This document shows positions 1 to 7,489 of a stretch of DNA of 60,808 bases, piece after piece. This stretch comes from Ferrovibrio sp. Lineage in GTDB: Bacteria > Pseudomonadota > Alphaproteobacteria > Ferrovibrionales > Ferrovibrionaceae. Below the pieces are notes generated by a model. It saw nothing but the letters and a program-made list of their open reading frames with translations. It was not told the DNA's origin and ran no database searches. The position numbers and the translations under genes are program-made. The stretch covers positions 967 to 61,774 of the forward strand of contig NZ_PEKV01000006.1 of assembly GCF_002796975.1 (NCBI RefSeq). The letters run 5' to 3'. Within the stretch, counting starts at the first letter, position 1; each line of letters opens with the position of its first letter.

Positions 1-968
1 GCGGCCGGTTGATCTTTCACCGCGACCGTGCGGATGCGCAGGGCTCCGACATCGCTGCGGCCGTCGATCTCGGCTTTGTCCAGGATCTGTGACCAGGCAT
101 AGACCGTGTGGCCGGCCAGCGTCGGGTTCACATGGCGACCGCCGTTGATGGCGGCAATGAAGGCGGCATTGCCCAGACCGTTGAAGCTGAGCGCGCGCGC
201 CAGGCTGATGACATGGCCGCCGTAGATCAGGCGACGCCCCAGTTTGTCCTGGCCCTGGCGGTGCTGATTGAAATGCACCTTCGCGGTGTTCTGATACAGC
301 CGCGTCGCCAGCATGTGCTCGGCCTCCTCGATGGTCATGCCATCGACATGGTCGATCTTCTCGCCGGGCTCGTAATCCTCCCAGCCGTGGCGGCTGCCGG
401 CCAGCGTCCAGTCGTAATGCGCGAAATTCAGCCCGGTCGGGATGCGCAGCTGTTCCGGCGCGACATGGTCGTTCAGCCGCGGCACGCGCTCTTCGGCGAT
501 GACGGCGTTCTCGTCACGCTTTTTCACCATCACCCAGCGCACATAGTCCAGCACCAGTTCGTCGCCATCCTTGTAGCCCTGGCTGCGCACATAGACCACG
601 CCGGTCTTCCGGTTGGAATTCTCCTTCAGGCCGATCACGCGCGACACGGTATGCAGTGTGTCGCCGGCATAGACGGGTGCGAGCCAGCGGCATTCGGCAT
701 AGCCGAGATTGGCGACGGCATTCAGCGAAATCTCCGGCACCGTCTTGCCGAACACCACATGGAAGGCCAGCAGATCGTCGACCGGCGCAGCGCGCAGACC
801 TAAGCGGCGGGCGAAACTGTCGGCCGACTGGATCGGGAAACGCGGGCCGTAGAGCGCGGTATAGAGCGCGACATCGCCGGCAGTGACGGTGCGCGGCGTG
901 GCATGGCGGATTTCCTGGTCGAGTTTGAAATCCTCGAAGAAATTGCCCGGATTGGTCTTGTCGCTCAT
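1..968 (-). CDS. MaoC-family dehydratase, mesaconyl-CoA hydratase-like (3' end outside window)
   Basis: The frame opens at an ATG (968, protein begins MSDKTNPGNFFEDFKL) and stays open to base 1, giving 322 codons without a stop. The fold is a double hotdog: an N-terminal MaoC-like half and a second half with RLIYGGHVISLARAL, the hydratase-type active-site region. Length and sequence fit the mesaconyl-CoA (2-methylfumaryl-CoA) hydratase group of about 340 residues, so only the last 20 or so residues are missing. The upstream neighbour is a CoA-ester lyase of the malyl/citramalyl-CoA type, a pairing seen in the ethylmalonyl-CoA pathway, but no other gene of that pathway is in the window. The exact substrate is inferred. 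Confidence 0.8.
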   Translation of the reverse strand, partial: MSDKTNPGNFFEDFKLDQEIRHATPRTVTAGDVALYTALYGPRFPIQSADSFARRLGLRAAPVDDLLAFHVVFGKTVPEISLNAVANLGYAECRWLAPVYAGDTLHTVSRVIGLKENSNRKTGVVYVRSQGYKDGDELVLDYVRWVMVKKRDENAVIAEERVPRLNDHVAPEQLRIPTGLNFAHYDWTLAGSRHGWEDYEPGEKIDHVDGMTIEEAEHMLATRLYQNTAKVHFNQHRQGQDKLGRRLIYGGHVISLARALSFNGLGNAAFIAAINGGRHVNPTLAGHTVYAWSQILDKAEIDGRSDVGALRIRTVAVKDQPA

Positions 969-990
969 CTCGTCTTTTATCCCTGCTTTT

Positions 991-1084
991 GTCATGCCCG
1001 GACCCAGGAAACGCCTCCTTGGCCGGGCATCCCATTATTTTTGTCAGTCCCAAATGGGATCCCCGGGTCAAGCCCGGGGATGAC
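991..1084. repeat. Intergenic palindromic element, copy 1
   Basis: Starts GTCATGCCCGGACCC and ends CCCGGGGATGAC. The outer ends are inverted repeats of each other (GTCAT...ATGAC) and each half contains its own GC-rich dyad. It sits between the lyase gene and the hydratase gene. Copies with the same architecture lie at 9704, 11958, 19111, 31227 and 51798. Confidence 0.75.
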
Positions 1085-1087
1085 GAT

Positions 1088-1960
1088 TTATCCCTGCATC
1101 TTCGCAATCGCCTCGGCCAGTGCGGCCAGCTTCTTCGCCTGTTCGACATGCAGGTTCTCCACCAGCTTGCCGTCCACCAGCACCACGCCCTTGCCTTCTT
1201 TCGCTGCCGCTTCGAAAGCGGCGATGATCTTGTGCGCCCAGGCCACCTGCGCCTCGCTCGGCGCGAAGACGCGGTTGGTGATCTCCAGTGTCTTGGGGTG
1301 GATCAGCGTCTTGCCGTCGAAGCCGAGTTCCAGCCCCTGTCTGCAGGCAGCTTCGAAACCGGAGTCGTCATCAAGATCGAGATAGACGCCATCGAGGATG
1401 GCCAGACCGTAAGCCCGCGCTGCCAGCAGGCAGAGGCCAAGCGCGGTGATCACCGGCAGGCGCAGCGGCGTGTGCTGCGCATTCAGATCCTTCACCAGAT
1501 CCGACGTGCCCATCACCAGCGCCGCGAGGCGGGGCGAGCTTTCCGCAATCTGCTCGGCATGCAGGATACCTTTCGGCGTTTCCATCATGCACCAGATCGC
1601 GGTCTTCTGCTGGCCATGCTGCTGTAACAGCGCTTCGGCCGCCTGCACCTGTGCGGCACTCTCCACCTTGGGCAGCAGGATGGCATCGGGTGCGGCCCTG
1701 GCGGCGGCGATGATGTCGTCACGTCCCCAGGGCGTATCGAGCCCGTTGGTACGAATGACCAGTTCTCTCGCACCGTAACCGCCTTCGACCACGGCCTTGC
1801 AGACCTGTTCGCGCGCCAGTGCCTTGGCATCCGGGGTGACCGCGTCTTCCAGGTCGAGGATCAGGGCATCCGCCGCCAAGCCTTTGGCCTTTTCCAGCGC
1901 CCGGGCGTTCGAGCCGGGCATGTAAAGCACGCTGCGACGGGGGCGGGCGGTGGCGACCAT
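1088..1960 (-). CDS. HpcH/HpaI aldolase/citrate lyase family CoA-ester lyase
   Basis: 290 residues, beginning MVATARPRRSVLYMPGSNAR. The RRSVLYMPGSN N-terminus, the LEDAV metal/acid motif (about residues 37-41) and the ILLPKVE strand are hallmarks of the citrate-lyase-beta-like TIM-barrel family that cleaves or hydrolyses malyl-, beta-methylmalyl- or citramalyl-CoA. The C-terminal VDGKLVENLH segment is the conserved lid region. Gene order lyase then MaoC hydratase on one strand suggests they act on linked C4/C5 CoA esters (malyl-CoA/mesaconyl-CoA chemistry). It could equally be a citramalyl-CoA lyase or malyl-CoA thioesterase; sequence alone does not decide. Confidence 0.85.
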   Translation of the reverse strand: MVATARPRRSVLYMPGSNARALEKAKGLAADALILDLEDAVTPDAKALAREQVCKAVVEGGYGARELVIRTNGLDTPWGRDDIIAAARAAPDAILLPKVESAAQVQAAEALLQQHGQQKTAIWCMMETPKGILHAEQIAESSPRLAALVMGTSDLVKDLNAQHTPLRLPVITALGLCLLAARAYGLAILDGVYLDLDDDSGFEAACRQGLELGFDGKTLIHPKTLEITNRVFAPSEAQVAWAHKIIAAFEAAAKEGKGVVLVDGKLVENLHVEQAKKLAALAEAIAKMQG

Positions 1961-2106
1961 GCGGGAAAGCCTCTTCTATTGCCGGATTGTTGCGGTGCAA
2001 TAAGATTGGTTTGCGCCACTATAATCGCCGACTTAGGCGTGGCAAGGTTTCCCCAGACGTCTCTTCATGCGTCCTCCCTTCGTCGCCCTGCAGGAATGTC
2101 CGGTCC

Positions 2107-2976
2107 ATGCGAGTCCTCAGCATCCAGAGCCAGGTGATTTACGGCCATGTCGGCAACAATGCCGGCGTGTTTCCGCTTCAGCGCAACGGCATCGAGGTCT
2201 GGGCTGTCCCCACCGGGGTGCTGGCCTTCAATCCCTCCTATGGCCCGCCGGCGCATCGGCCGACCGCGCCCGAGGAGATGGATGCCTGGATCGCGGCGCT
2301 GCAGACCCGGCCGGAATGGGCGCAGATCGATGCCGTGCTGCTCGGCTGGCTCGGCAGCCCGCGCACGGCGGAAGCCGCCGGCCGCGCCGCGCTGGCGGTG
2401 AAGAAGGCCAATCCAAATGCGATCTTCCTCTGCGATCCGGTGATGGGCGATACCGACAGCGGCCTCTATGTCGATCCGACGCTGCCGGAATATATCCGCG
2501 ACCATCTGTTCCCGACCGCCGATATCGCCACGCCGAACGGCTTCGAGCTGGAATATCTGACCGGCGGCAAGATCGAGACATTGCAGCAGGCACTGGCCGC
2601 CTGTGATGCGCTGCGCGCCAAGGGGCCGTCCACCGTGGTTGCCACTACGCTGAAACGCACCGATGGCGGGCGCGACAAGAGCGGACAGCCGCGGCTGGAA
2701 GCCTTGCTCGTGAACAGGGAAGGCGCTTGGCTCTGCGCTGTGCCGGACCTCGGCGAGGGCCTGCCCAAGGGCGCCGGCGATATTTTCGCTGCGCTGTTCC
2801 TCACCCGCCTGCTGAAGGGCCGCACGCCGAAGAAGGCGCTGCTCTTCGCCATGTCGGCCACCTACACGGCGTTACGCGATGCGCGCGAACACCATGCGCC
2901 GGAGATGCGGCTGGAGCTCATCCAGGATCTGCTGCGTGCGCCGCAGTTCCTGCCGGATATCGAACGGGTGCGCTGA
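2107..2976 (+). CDS. pdxY: Pyridoxal kinase
   Basis: 289 residues from ATG 2107 (MRVLSIQSQVIYGHVGNNAG). The frame is open further upstream, but the family starts at this methionine. PdxY phosphorylates pyridoxal to PLP in the salvage route. The N-terminal SxQV/GHVGN substrate loop, the LCDPVMGD strand and the C-terminal PKGAGD segment with the catalytic Asp of ribokinase-fold kinases are all present, and the length matches the family (about 287). It is divergent from the CoA-ester lyase across about 146 bp. Confidence 0.93.
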   Translation: MRVLSIQSQVIYGHVGNNAGVFPLQRNGIEVWAVPTGVLAFNPSYGPPAHRPTAPEEMDAWIAALQTRPEWAQIDAVLLGWLGSPRTAEAAGRAALAVKKANPNAIFLCDPVMGDTDSGLYVDPTLPEYIRDHLFPTADIATPNGFELEYLTGGKIETLQQALAACDALRAKGPSTVVATTLKRTDGGRDKSGQPRLEALLVNREGAWLCAVPDLGEGLPKGAGDIFAALFLTRLLKGRTPKKALLFAMSATYTALRDAREHHAPEMRLELIQDLLRAPQFLPDIERVR

Positions 2977-2978
2977 AG

Positions 2979-3485
2979 TCAGATCCGGCTTCTCAGCACA
3001 CTGCCGATGCCGTCGTAGAAGACGGTGAAGCCCAGCAGCATATCGACATTGCGGCCATCGGCTGCCAGCGGCATCATCAGGCGCTCCAGTTCGGCGGTAT
3101 CGGCATTCATGCGAAAGCGCGGCGGACCGCGGCGATGGCTGATCTGCGCATTCGTCGCGGCATCGACGAAGCTGCGTGACCGGCCGCTGACGCTGTCGAA
3201 ACCGGTTTCCATCTCATGCAGCCAGGCACCGGTCATCGGTTCGCCGAAGCCGAGATCGACATGGCCGCCGACCAGACGGAAGCGGAAGCGCGGAATGTTC
3301 ACCTCCCCGGCCGGCGGATGCACCTCCAGCAGCCAGGCGTGGGGCAGCAGCGCAGGCATGCCGAGCGGGTCGATATGCTGGCGGCCCGGCAGCAAGCCGG
3401 GGCCGGGTCCGGCGGCACGCCAATAGGCCAGTCCCTGCCGGATCACGGCATGGGAGTCGTCTGGCAGGATGAAATCATCGCTCAT
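2979..3485 (-). CDS. PAS domain-containing protein (PAS_5-like)
   Basis: 168 residues from ATG 3485 (MSDDFILPDDSHAV). The sequence carries the PAS_5 pattern common in alphaproteobacteria: an LAYW helix near the N-terminus, a DP.GMPALLPHAWLLEV strand pair, RFRLVGGHVDLGFGEPMTG, and a C-terminal LGFTVFYD strand. It has no output domain, so it is probably a small soluble sensor or partner protein. It lies 110 bp beyond the DoxX end of the bufferin operon on the same strand. Cotranscription is possible but unproven. An ATG at 3575 would add 30 low-complexity residues and is not preferred. Confidence 0.65.
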   Translation of the reverse strand: MSDDFILPDDSHAVIRQGLAYWRAAGPGPGLLPGRQHIDPLGMPALLPHAWLLEVHPPAGEVNIPRFRFRLVGGHVDLGFGEPMTGAWLHEMETGFDSVSGRSRSFVDAATNAQISHRRGPPRFRMNADTAELERLMMPLAADGRNVDMLLGFTVFYDGIGSVLRSRI

Positions 3486-3595
3486 GGAAAGGGTGGAAGT
3501 AGCACCTTTGGCAGATGCGCAAGCATACGGAACTGTCGCAGTCATGCAAAGACCGGCAGTTCCATCGCCGCCCACTTAACAGTGATTTCCCGCAG

Positions 3596-4081
3596 TCACC
3601 CTCGGGAAAGCATATTGCGCGCCAGCAGGTGGTCCAGTGACAGCCGACCCGGCCCGCGCGCCACGATCACCAGCAAAGCAACCGCCCAGACGCCATGGGT
3701 CGGCCAGGCGTCGGGATAGACGAAAAGCTGAATCACCGCCGTCATGCCCAGCAGGGCGAGGGCGGCAAAACGACTGGCCAGACCTGCCACGAGCAGAAGC
3801 GGAAACAGATGCTCGCCAAGGGTGGCCAGATGCGCCGCCAGCACAGGATCGAGCAGCGGCAGGCGATATTCCTCGCGGAACAGTTCGATGGCGCTGTCAG
3901 AGACGTGCCAGCCTTCCAGCTTGGTCTGGCCCGACTGCCAGAAGATTGCAGCGATGAAAATGCGTGCCGCCAGCGCGATGGCATCCTGCGGGATGCTGTT
4001 CAGCGCGGCGATCAGGCGATGGACGAGTCCGGTGATGCCATGCGACTGGCCGGAGTGAGCGAAAGATGCGGGGTGGGTCAT
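3596..4081 (-). CDS. DoxX family membrane protein of bufferin-type operon
   Basis: 161 residues with about four hydrophobic helices (IALAARIFIAAIFWQSG; LFPLLLVAGLASRFAALALLGM; GVWAVALLVIVARG), typical of DoxX. Its ATG overlaps the stop of the upstream DUF2063 gene (ATGA, 4078-4081), indicating translational coupling. In Caulobacter and relatives a DoxX protein is the fourth gene of the sigma-F-controlled bufferin operon. Its biochemical role there is not established. Known family facts support the context assignment; function here is inferred from neighbours. Confidence 0.82.
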   Translation of the reverse strand: MTHPASFAHSGQSHGITGLVHRLIAALNSIPQDAIALAARIFIAAIFWQSGQTKLEGWHVSDSAIELFREEYRLPLLDPVLAAHLATLGEHLFPLLLVAGLASRFAALALLGMTAVIQLFVYPDAWPTHGVWAVALLVIVARGPGRLSLDHLLARNMLSRG

Positions 4082-4827
4082 GACAGATCCTGATCGTTGA
4101 CAGCGACGATGGCGCCGCGAAGGAACAGCGCGGCCAGTGCTCCGGCGAGGTCGAAACTCCCGGTCTCCTGCATCGCCATGGCGGCGGCATCACCCAGCGT
4201 TGCGCCGGCCTGCAACTGCAGCAGGAATGCGGCCTCGCCCGATGCAAGGGTGATGACGGTCATCTCGTAGTGCGGCCGCAGCACCAGCATATCCTGCGCG
4301 CTCCAGTCCGCGATTTCGCCCAGCAGCATGCGGCCGGTATTCATCGCCCAGATGGTGGCGACGGGAAACGCGCTGCGCAGGATCTGCAGCGAGGGATGCA
4401 GCGTAACGCGCAGCGTGCTGATGCGTGCGGGCGCGATGCTGCCCAGCCGGTCGGCCGGCAGCGGCGGGGCATCGGCCGCGTGGTAGGCGCGGGTGTAAGC
4501 CAGTTCCAGCCGGGCGACATCGGCAAGGTAGGGCAATCCGGCCGCAGGTTCGAACCGTGCCAGGAAATCCGGCAGCGTGGTGCCGTACTCCAGCAGCACC
4601 GGCGAGGGCGGCGGTGAGATGCGCACATAGATCGCCGCCATGGCGGCAAAGAATTCCGCGCCGACGATGGACTCGACGGCGGGAAATCCGGCGGCCAATG
4701 CGCGGCTCAGTCCATGCACCACATTGTTGCGGTAGACGGCGAAACGTTCGGCTGTATCCGAGGCCAGCAGCCCAGCCGGCAGCCGGCGGTCGGCATCGAG
4801 CAGCGCGGCGGCGAACTCCGTCTGCAT
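4078..4827 (-). CDS. bufC: DUF2063 / BufC-like protein, partner of MNIO enzyme
   Basis: 249 residues from ATG 4827 (MQTEFAAALLDADRRLPAGL), separated by one base from the stop of the MNIO gene (TGA-G-ATG). The N-terminal half has the DUF2063 signature RFAVYRNNVVHGLSRALAAGFPAV followed by EYGTTLPDFLARF and LARLELAYTRAYHA-like segments. Proteins of this family (BufC, HvfC, PvlB types) bind the precursor peptide and pair with DUF692/MNIO oxidases. The C-terminal half is the less conserved BufC domain. Symbol is by family and operon position. Confidence 0.82.
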   Translation of the reverse strand: MQTEFAAALLDADRRLPAGLLASDTAERFAVYRNNVVHGLSRALAAGFPAVESIVGAEFFAAMAAIYVRISPPPSPVLLEYGTTLPDFLARFEPAAGLPYLADVARLELAYTRAYHAADAPPLPADRLGSIAPARISTLRVTLHPSLQILRSAFPVATIWAMNTGRMLLGEIADWSAQDMLVLRPHYEMTVITLASGEAAFLLQLQAGATLGDAAAMAMQETGSFDLAGALAALFLRGAIVAVNDQDLS

Positions 4828-4828
4828 C

Positions 4829-5686
4829 TCAGGCCGCTTTCGTGCTGTTTGCCGCGCGATCCAGCATGGCCTGCGCTGTCTGCGCCTCATGCAGCAATAT
4901 CGTCCAATCCGGCACCTCGTTGTCCCATTCCACCAGGCTGGGCCGCGGGCCGGTACGCGCGATCAGGCTTTCATACAACTGCCAGGCCTGTGCCGATATC
5001 CGGCTGCCGTGATCGTCGATCAGCAGCGGTGCGCCGCGATCATCGGTCGTGTCGTGATGGCCGGCGAGATGGATTTCGCCGACGCAATGCAGCGGGAAGC
5101 ACGCCAGATAGGCGGCGGGGGCTTCGCCACGATTGCTGCAGGCGACCAGCACATTGGTGACATCCAGCAGCAGACCGCAGCCGCTGCGCGCCGCGATCTC
5201 GGCCAGGAAATCGGTTTCCGGGATGGTGCTGGCGGCGAATTGCAGATAGGTGGCGGGATTCTCCAGCAGGATGCGACGGCCGAGCATGTCCTGCACCTGC
5301 GCCACATGCGCGACCACGCGCTTTAGGGTCTGCTCGGTATAGGGGAGCGGTAGCAGATCGTTCAGGAATATGCCGTCGTGGCTCGACCAGGCGAGATGTT
5401 CGGAGAAACTGTCGGGCTGGTAGCGGTCGCAGAGCTGGCGCAGGCGCCGCAGATGCGCGCGATCGAGTGCGGCCTCGCCGCCGATGGAGAGCCCGACGCC
5501 ATGCAGCGAGAGCGCATGGTCGGCGCGCAGCCTGCTCAGCTGGGCATGCGGCAGGCCGCCATCGCCCATGTAATTCTCGGCATGCACTTCGATGAAACCT
5601 GGCCGCGTCTCACCGGCCAGCAGGGCGGTGAAATGCTGAGGCTTGAAAGCGGTGCCGGACCTGTTTGGAAGCATGGCGATCGTCAC
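4829..5686 (-). CDS. bufB: DUF692 / MNIO family peptide-modifying oxidase, BufB-like
   Basis: 285 residues, TIM-barrel multinuclear non-heme iron oxidative enzyme. Conserved metal-ligand motifs are visible in order: EVHAENYM (33-40), [12 protein letters not shown] (59-70), SEHLAW (95-100), LLENPATYL (140-148), [10 protein letters not shown] (172-181), EIHLAGHH (204-211), DDHG (224-227) and [10 protein letters not shown] (252-261). MNIO enzymes of bufferin operons oxidise cysteines of the DUF2282 precursor to thiooxazole-type heterocycles. The precursor gene lies immediately upstream (63 bp). ATG 5686 or the in-frame ATG at 5674 could start it. Confidence 0.9.
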   Translation of the reverse strand: MTIAMLPNRSGTAFKPQHFTALLAGETRPGFIEVHAENYMGDGGLPHAQLSRLRADHALSLHGVGLSIGGEAALDRAHLRRLRQLCDRYQPDSFSEHLAWSSHDGIFLNDLLPLPYTEQTLKRVVAHVAQVQDMLGRRILLENPATYLQFAASTIPETDFLAEIAARSGCGLLLDVTNVLVACSNRGEAPAAYLACFPLHCVGEIHLAGHHDTTDDRGAPLLIDDHGSRISAQAWQLYESLIARTGPRPSLVEWDNEVPDWTILLHEAQTAQAMLDRAANSTKAA

Positions 5687-5749
5687 ACAAGCAAGGGAGG
5701 GGCGGATACTGTCGTATCAGCGTCGAGGGTATCCGCCCCGAACCCCGTA

Positions 5750-6034
5750 TCAGCCCTTCATCGGGGTCAGCGAGCCCATGCCCTTCGGGGTCTTCATGGT
5801 GGTGCAGGTGCCCTTGGCGACCAGCTTGAAGGCATTGCCCTGGTAATCGACCTTCGACGTACCGGCGCAGGTGGTGCCGGGGCCGGCGGCACAGTCGTTC
5901 TTGCCGGCCATCGAAACGCCGTAGCATTTCTCCTTGGCGGTATCCTGGGCGACGGCCGGGCTGGCGACGATGGCGAGGGCGGTGGCAAGCGAGCCGGCCA
6001 GCATGGCGGCGGTCAGATGCGTCTTGGTGAGCAT
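5750..6034 (-). CDS. bufA: DUF2282 bufferin-1-like precursor peptide
   Basis: 94 residues from ATG 6034, preceded by a good AGGAG ribosome site. A Sec signal peptide ([22 protein letters not shown]) ends near residue 29. The mature part has four cysteines: Cys37 (KCYG), Cys48 (NDC), Cys56 (TCAGTS) and Cys77 (GTC), the pattern of bufferin-1/DUF2282 proteins. These are post-translationally modified at cysteine and buffer excess copper in the periplasm. The frame is open upstream through a GTG at 6115, but that would place the signal peptide internally. First gene of a bufA-bufB-bufC-doxX operon, with a candidate sigma-F promoter about 65 nt upstream. Confidence 0.9.
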   Translation of the reverse strand: MLTKTHLTAAMLAGSLATALAIVASPAVAQDTAKEKCYGVSMAGKNDCAAGPGTTCAGTSKVDYQGNAFKLVAKGTCTTMKTPKGMGSLTPMKG

Positions 6035-6104
6035 GGGAGTCTCCTGTCGGGCCGGATGGGAAGAATGGGCGGGCGGTCGCGGCTTGCCCCGCCCATGTCT
6101 GTCC

Positions 6105-6132
6105 ATTCGCGGCACGGCGGCGCTGTGTTACG
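6105..6132 (-). promoter_or_regulatory. Candidate ECF sigma-F promoter for the bufferin operon
   Basis: On the minus strand the sequence reads CGTAACA, 16 bases, then CGAAT. The same GTAAC-N17-CGAAT layout is found divergently at 6187-6214. It agrees with the Caulobacter sigma-F consensus (GTAACC with 16 bp to CGAA). Predicted start of transcription is near 6098, giving a leader of about 65 nt before bufA. Confidence 0.7.
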
Positions 6133-6186
6133 CTGCTCACGCTTTCGTGTGACGGAAATCTTTCCGAATATTTTTTCCGTATCCGA

Positions 6187-6214
6187 TGTAACGAAGCCGG
6201 ACGGGGCGACGAAT
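6187..6214 (+). promoter_or_regulatory. Candidate autoregulatory ECF sigma-F promoter for sigF-nrsF
   Basis: Reads TGTAACG (6187-6193), 16 bases, CGAAT (6210-6214). Spacing and hexamers match the divergent site at 6105-6132. The -10 element overlaps the ATG at 6213, so a transcript from here would begin around 6220-6222 and would need the GTG at 6222 or a later start. Confidence 0.65.
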
Positions 6215-6221
6215 GCAGGGT

Positions 6222-6776
6222 GTGAGCGATCGTGAAGCCGAGTGGGCCGCGTTGATGCGGGCTGCATTGGGTGGCGACCGCGCAGCTTATCGGGATCTGC
6301 TCGTCGCGCTGACGCCGGTCCTGCGTGCGGCTGCGCGGCAGGGCTGCCTGCGCTTTGGGCTCGGGGTCGCCGAAGCGGAGGATGTGGTGCAGGAAACCCT
6401 GCTGGCGCTCCATCTCAAGCGGCAGACCTGGGACAGCAGCCAGCCGATCGGCCCGTGGCTCCGCGCGATTGCGCGCAACAAGCTGGTCGATGCGCTGCGA
6501 CGCCGCGGCCGTCGCGGCACCGAGGTGGATATCGACGCGTTCAGCGAGGTGCTGGCCGCGCCCGTTCCGGAAGACAGCGGCATCCGCCGCGATGTGGCGA
6601 AACATCTGCAGGCGCTGGCGCCCGGCCAGCGCAGTGTGGTGCAGGCGATTGCGGTGGATGGCGCCTCGATCCGCGAAGCGGCGCAGCGGCTGACCATGAC
6701 GGAAGGTGCGGTGCGTGTCGCGCTGCATCGCGGGCTGGCGACACTGGCATTGCGTCTGAGGAGCAGCGAAACATGA
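6222..6776 (+). CDS. sigF: ECF RNA polymerase sigma factor, SigF-like
   Basis: 184 residues if started at GTG 6222 (then SDREAEWAALMRAALGGDR). An ATG at 6213 would add MQG but overlaps the -10 element described at 6210-6214. Region 2 is visible as AEDVVQETLLALHLKRQTWD...PWLRAIARNKLVDALRRRGRR. Region 4 is ALAPGQRSVVQAIAVDGASIREAAQRLTMTEGAVRVALHRGLATL. Its stop overlaps the start of the DUF1109 anti-sigma gene by 4 bp (ATGA). The divergent bufferin operon is the expected regulon, as in Caulobacter where SigF responds to heavy metals. Symbol is by that analogy. Confidence 0.85.
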   Translation: MSDREAEWAALMRAALGGDRAAYRDLLVALTPVLRAAARQGCLRFGLGVAEAEDVVQETLLALHLKRQTWDSSQPIGPWLRAIARNKLVDALRRRGRRGTEVDIDAFSEVLAAPVPEDSGIRRDVAKHLQALAPGQRSVVQAIAVDGASIREAAQRLTMTEGAVRVALHRGLATLALRLRSSET

Positions 6777-7411
6777 AGACCGACGACCTGATCCATGCCA
6801 TTGCCGAAGACGCGGCTCCCACCGGCCTGCATCCGCAGCGCAGCCTGGCTCTGGCGCTGGCCGGCGCGGTGACGGCGGTCGCGATCCTGTTCTGGCTGCT
6901 GCTCGGGCCGCGCGGCAATGCGCTGGCGTCGCTGGCCGAACCACGCTTCGTGCTGAAATTCCTCGTCACGCTCGGGCTGGTCGCCGCGGCCATCGGCCTG
7001 GTGCAGCGGCTGATCCGTCCGGGTGCGGCAGTCGGCATCTGGCGCAGCGCGCTGCTGCTGGCGCCGGGCCTGCTGCTGATCGGCATTGCCGGCGAGCTGG
7101 TGACGGTGCCGTCCGGCAGCTGGATGACGGTGTTGATCGGGACTAACTCCCGGCTCTGCCTCACCTTCATTCCCCTGATGGGACTGGCGCCGCTCGGCCT
7201 GATCTTGCTGGCCTTGCGCAGCGGCGCACCGACGCGGCCGGCGCTGACCGGCGCCGTGGCCGGGCTGATCGCGGGGGGAATCTCGGCGGCCTTTTACGCA
7301 TCGCATTGCCCGGATGACAGCCCGCTGTTCGTCGCCACCTGGTATGTGCTGGCGATCGCCCTGCTGGCGGGGCTCGGCGCGCTGCTCGGCCGTCGGCTGC
7401 TGCGCTGGTAA
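6773..7411 (+). CDS. nrsF: DUF1109 membrane anti-sigma factor, NrsF-like
   Basis: 212 residues with six hydrophobic helices (about 27-44, 59-77, 92-110, 126-147, 157-175, 185-205). It starts inside the sigma factor stop (ATGA). The two cysteines are Cys129 (SRLCLTF) and Cys179 (ASHCPDD), nearly the same positions as the pair reported as essential for metal response in Caulobacter NrsF. Family knowledge: NrsF holds SigF at the inner membrane and releases it under cadmium, chromate or copper stress. Equivalent behaviour here is inferred. Confidence 0.85.
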   Translation: MKTDDLIHAIAEDAAPTGLHPQRSLALALAGAVTAVAILFWLLLGPRGNALASLAEPRFVLKFLVTLGLVAAAIGLVQRLIRPGAAVGIWRSALLLAPGLLLIGIAGELVTVPSGSWMTVLIGTNSRLCLTFIPLMGLAPLGLILLALRSGAPTRPALTGAVAGLIAGGISAAFYASHCPDDSPLFVATWYVLAIALLAGLGALLGRRLLRW

Positions 7412-7422
7412 CGCGCAAAAGA

Positions 7423-7452
7423 AAAGGGCTGCAACTCGCGTTGCAGCCCTTT
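7423..7452 (-). terminator. Rho-independent terminator between nrsF and asd
   Basis: A perfect 12-bp stem, AAAGGGCTGCAA/TTGCAGCCCTTT, with loop CTCGCG. On the minus strand it is followed by TTTTCTTTTGCG, so it best serves asd. As the two genes converge it may also stop nrsF transcripts. Confidence 0.85.
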
Positions 7453-7489
7453 GGGCAGAGGAGGAGAAAGTCTCTGCTGGTATTGAACT

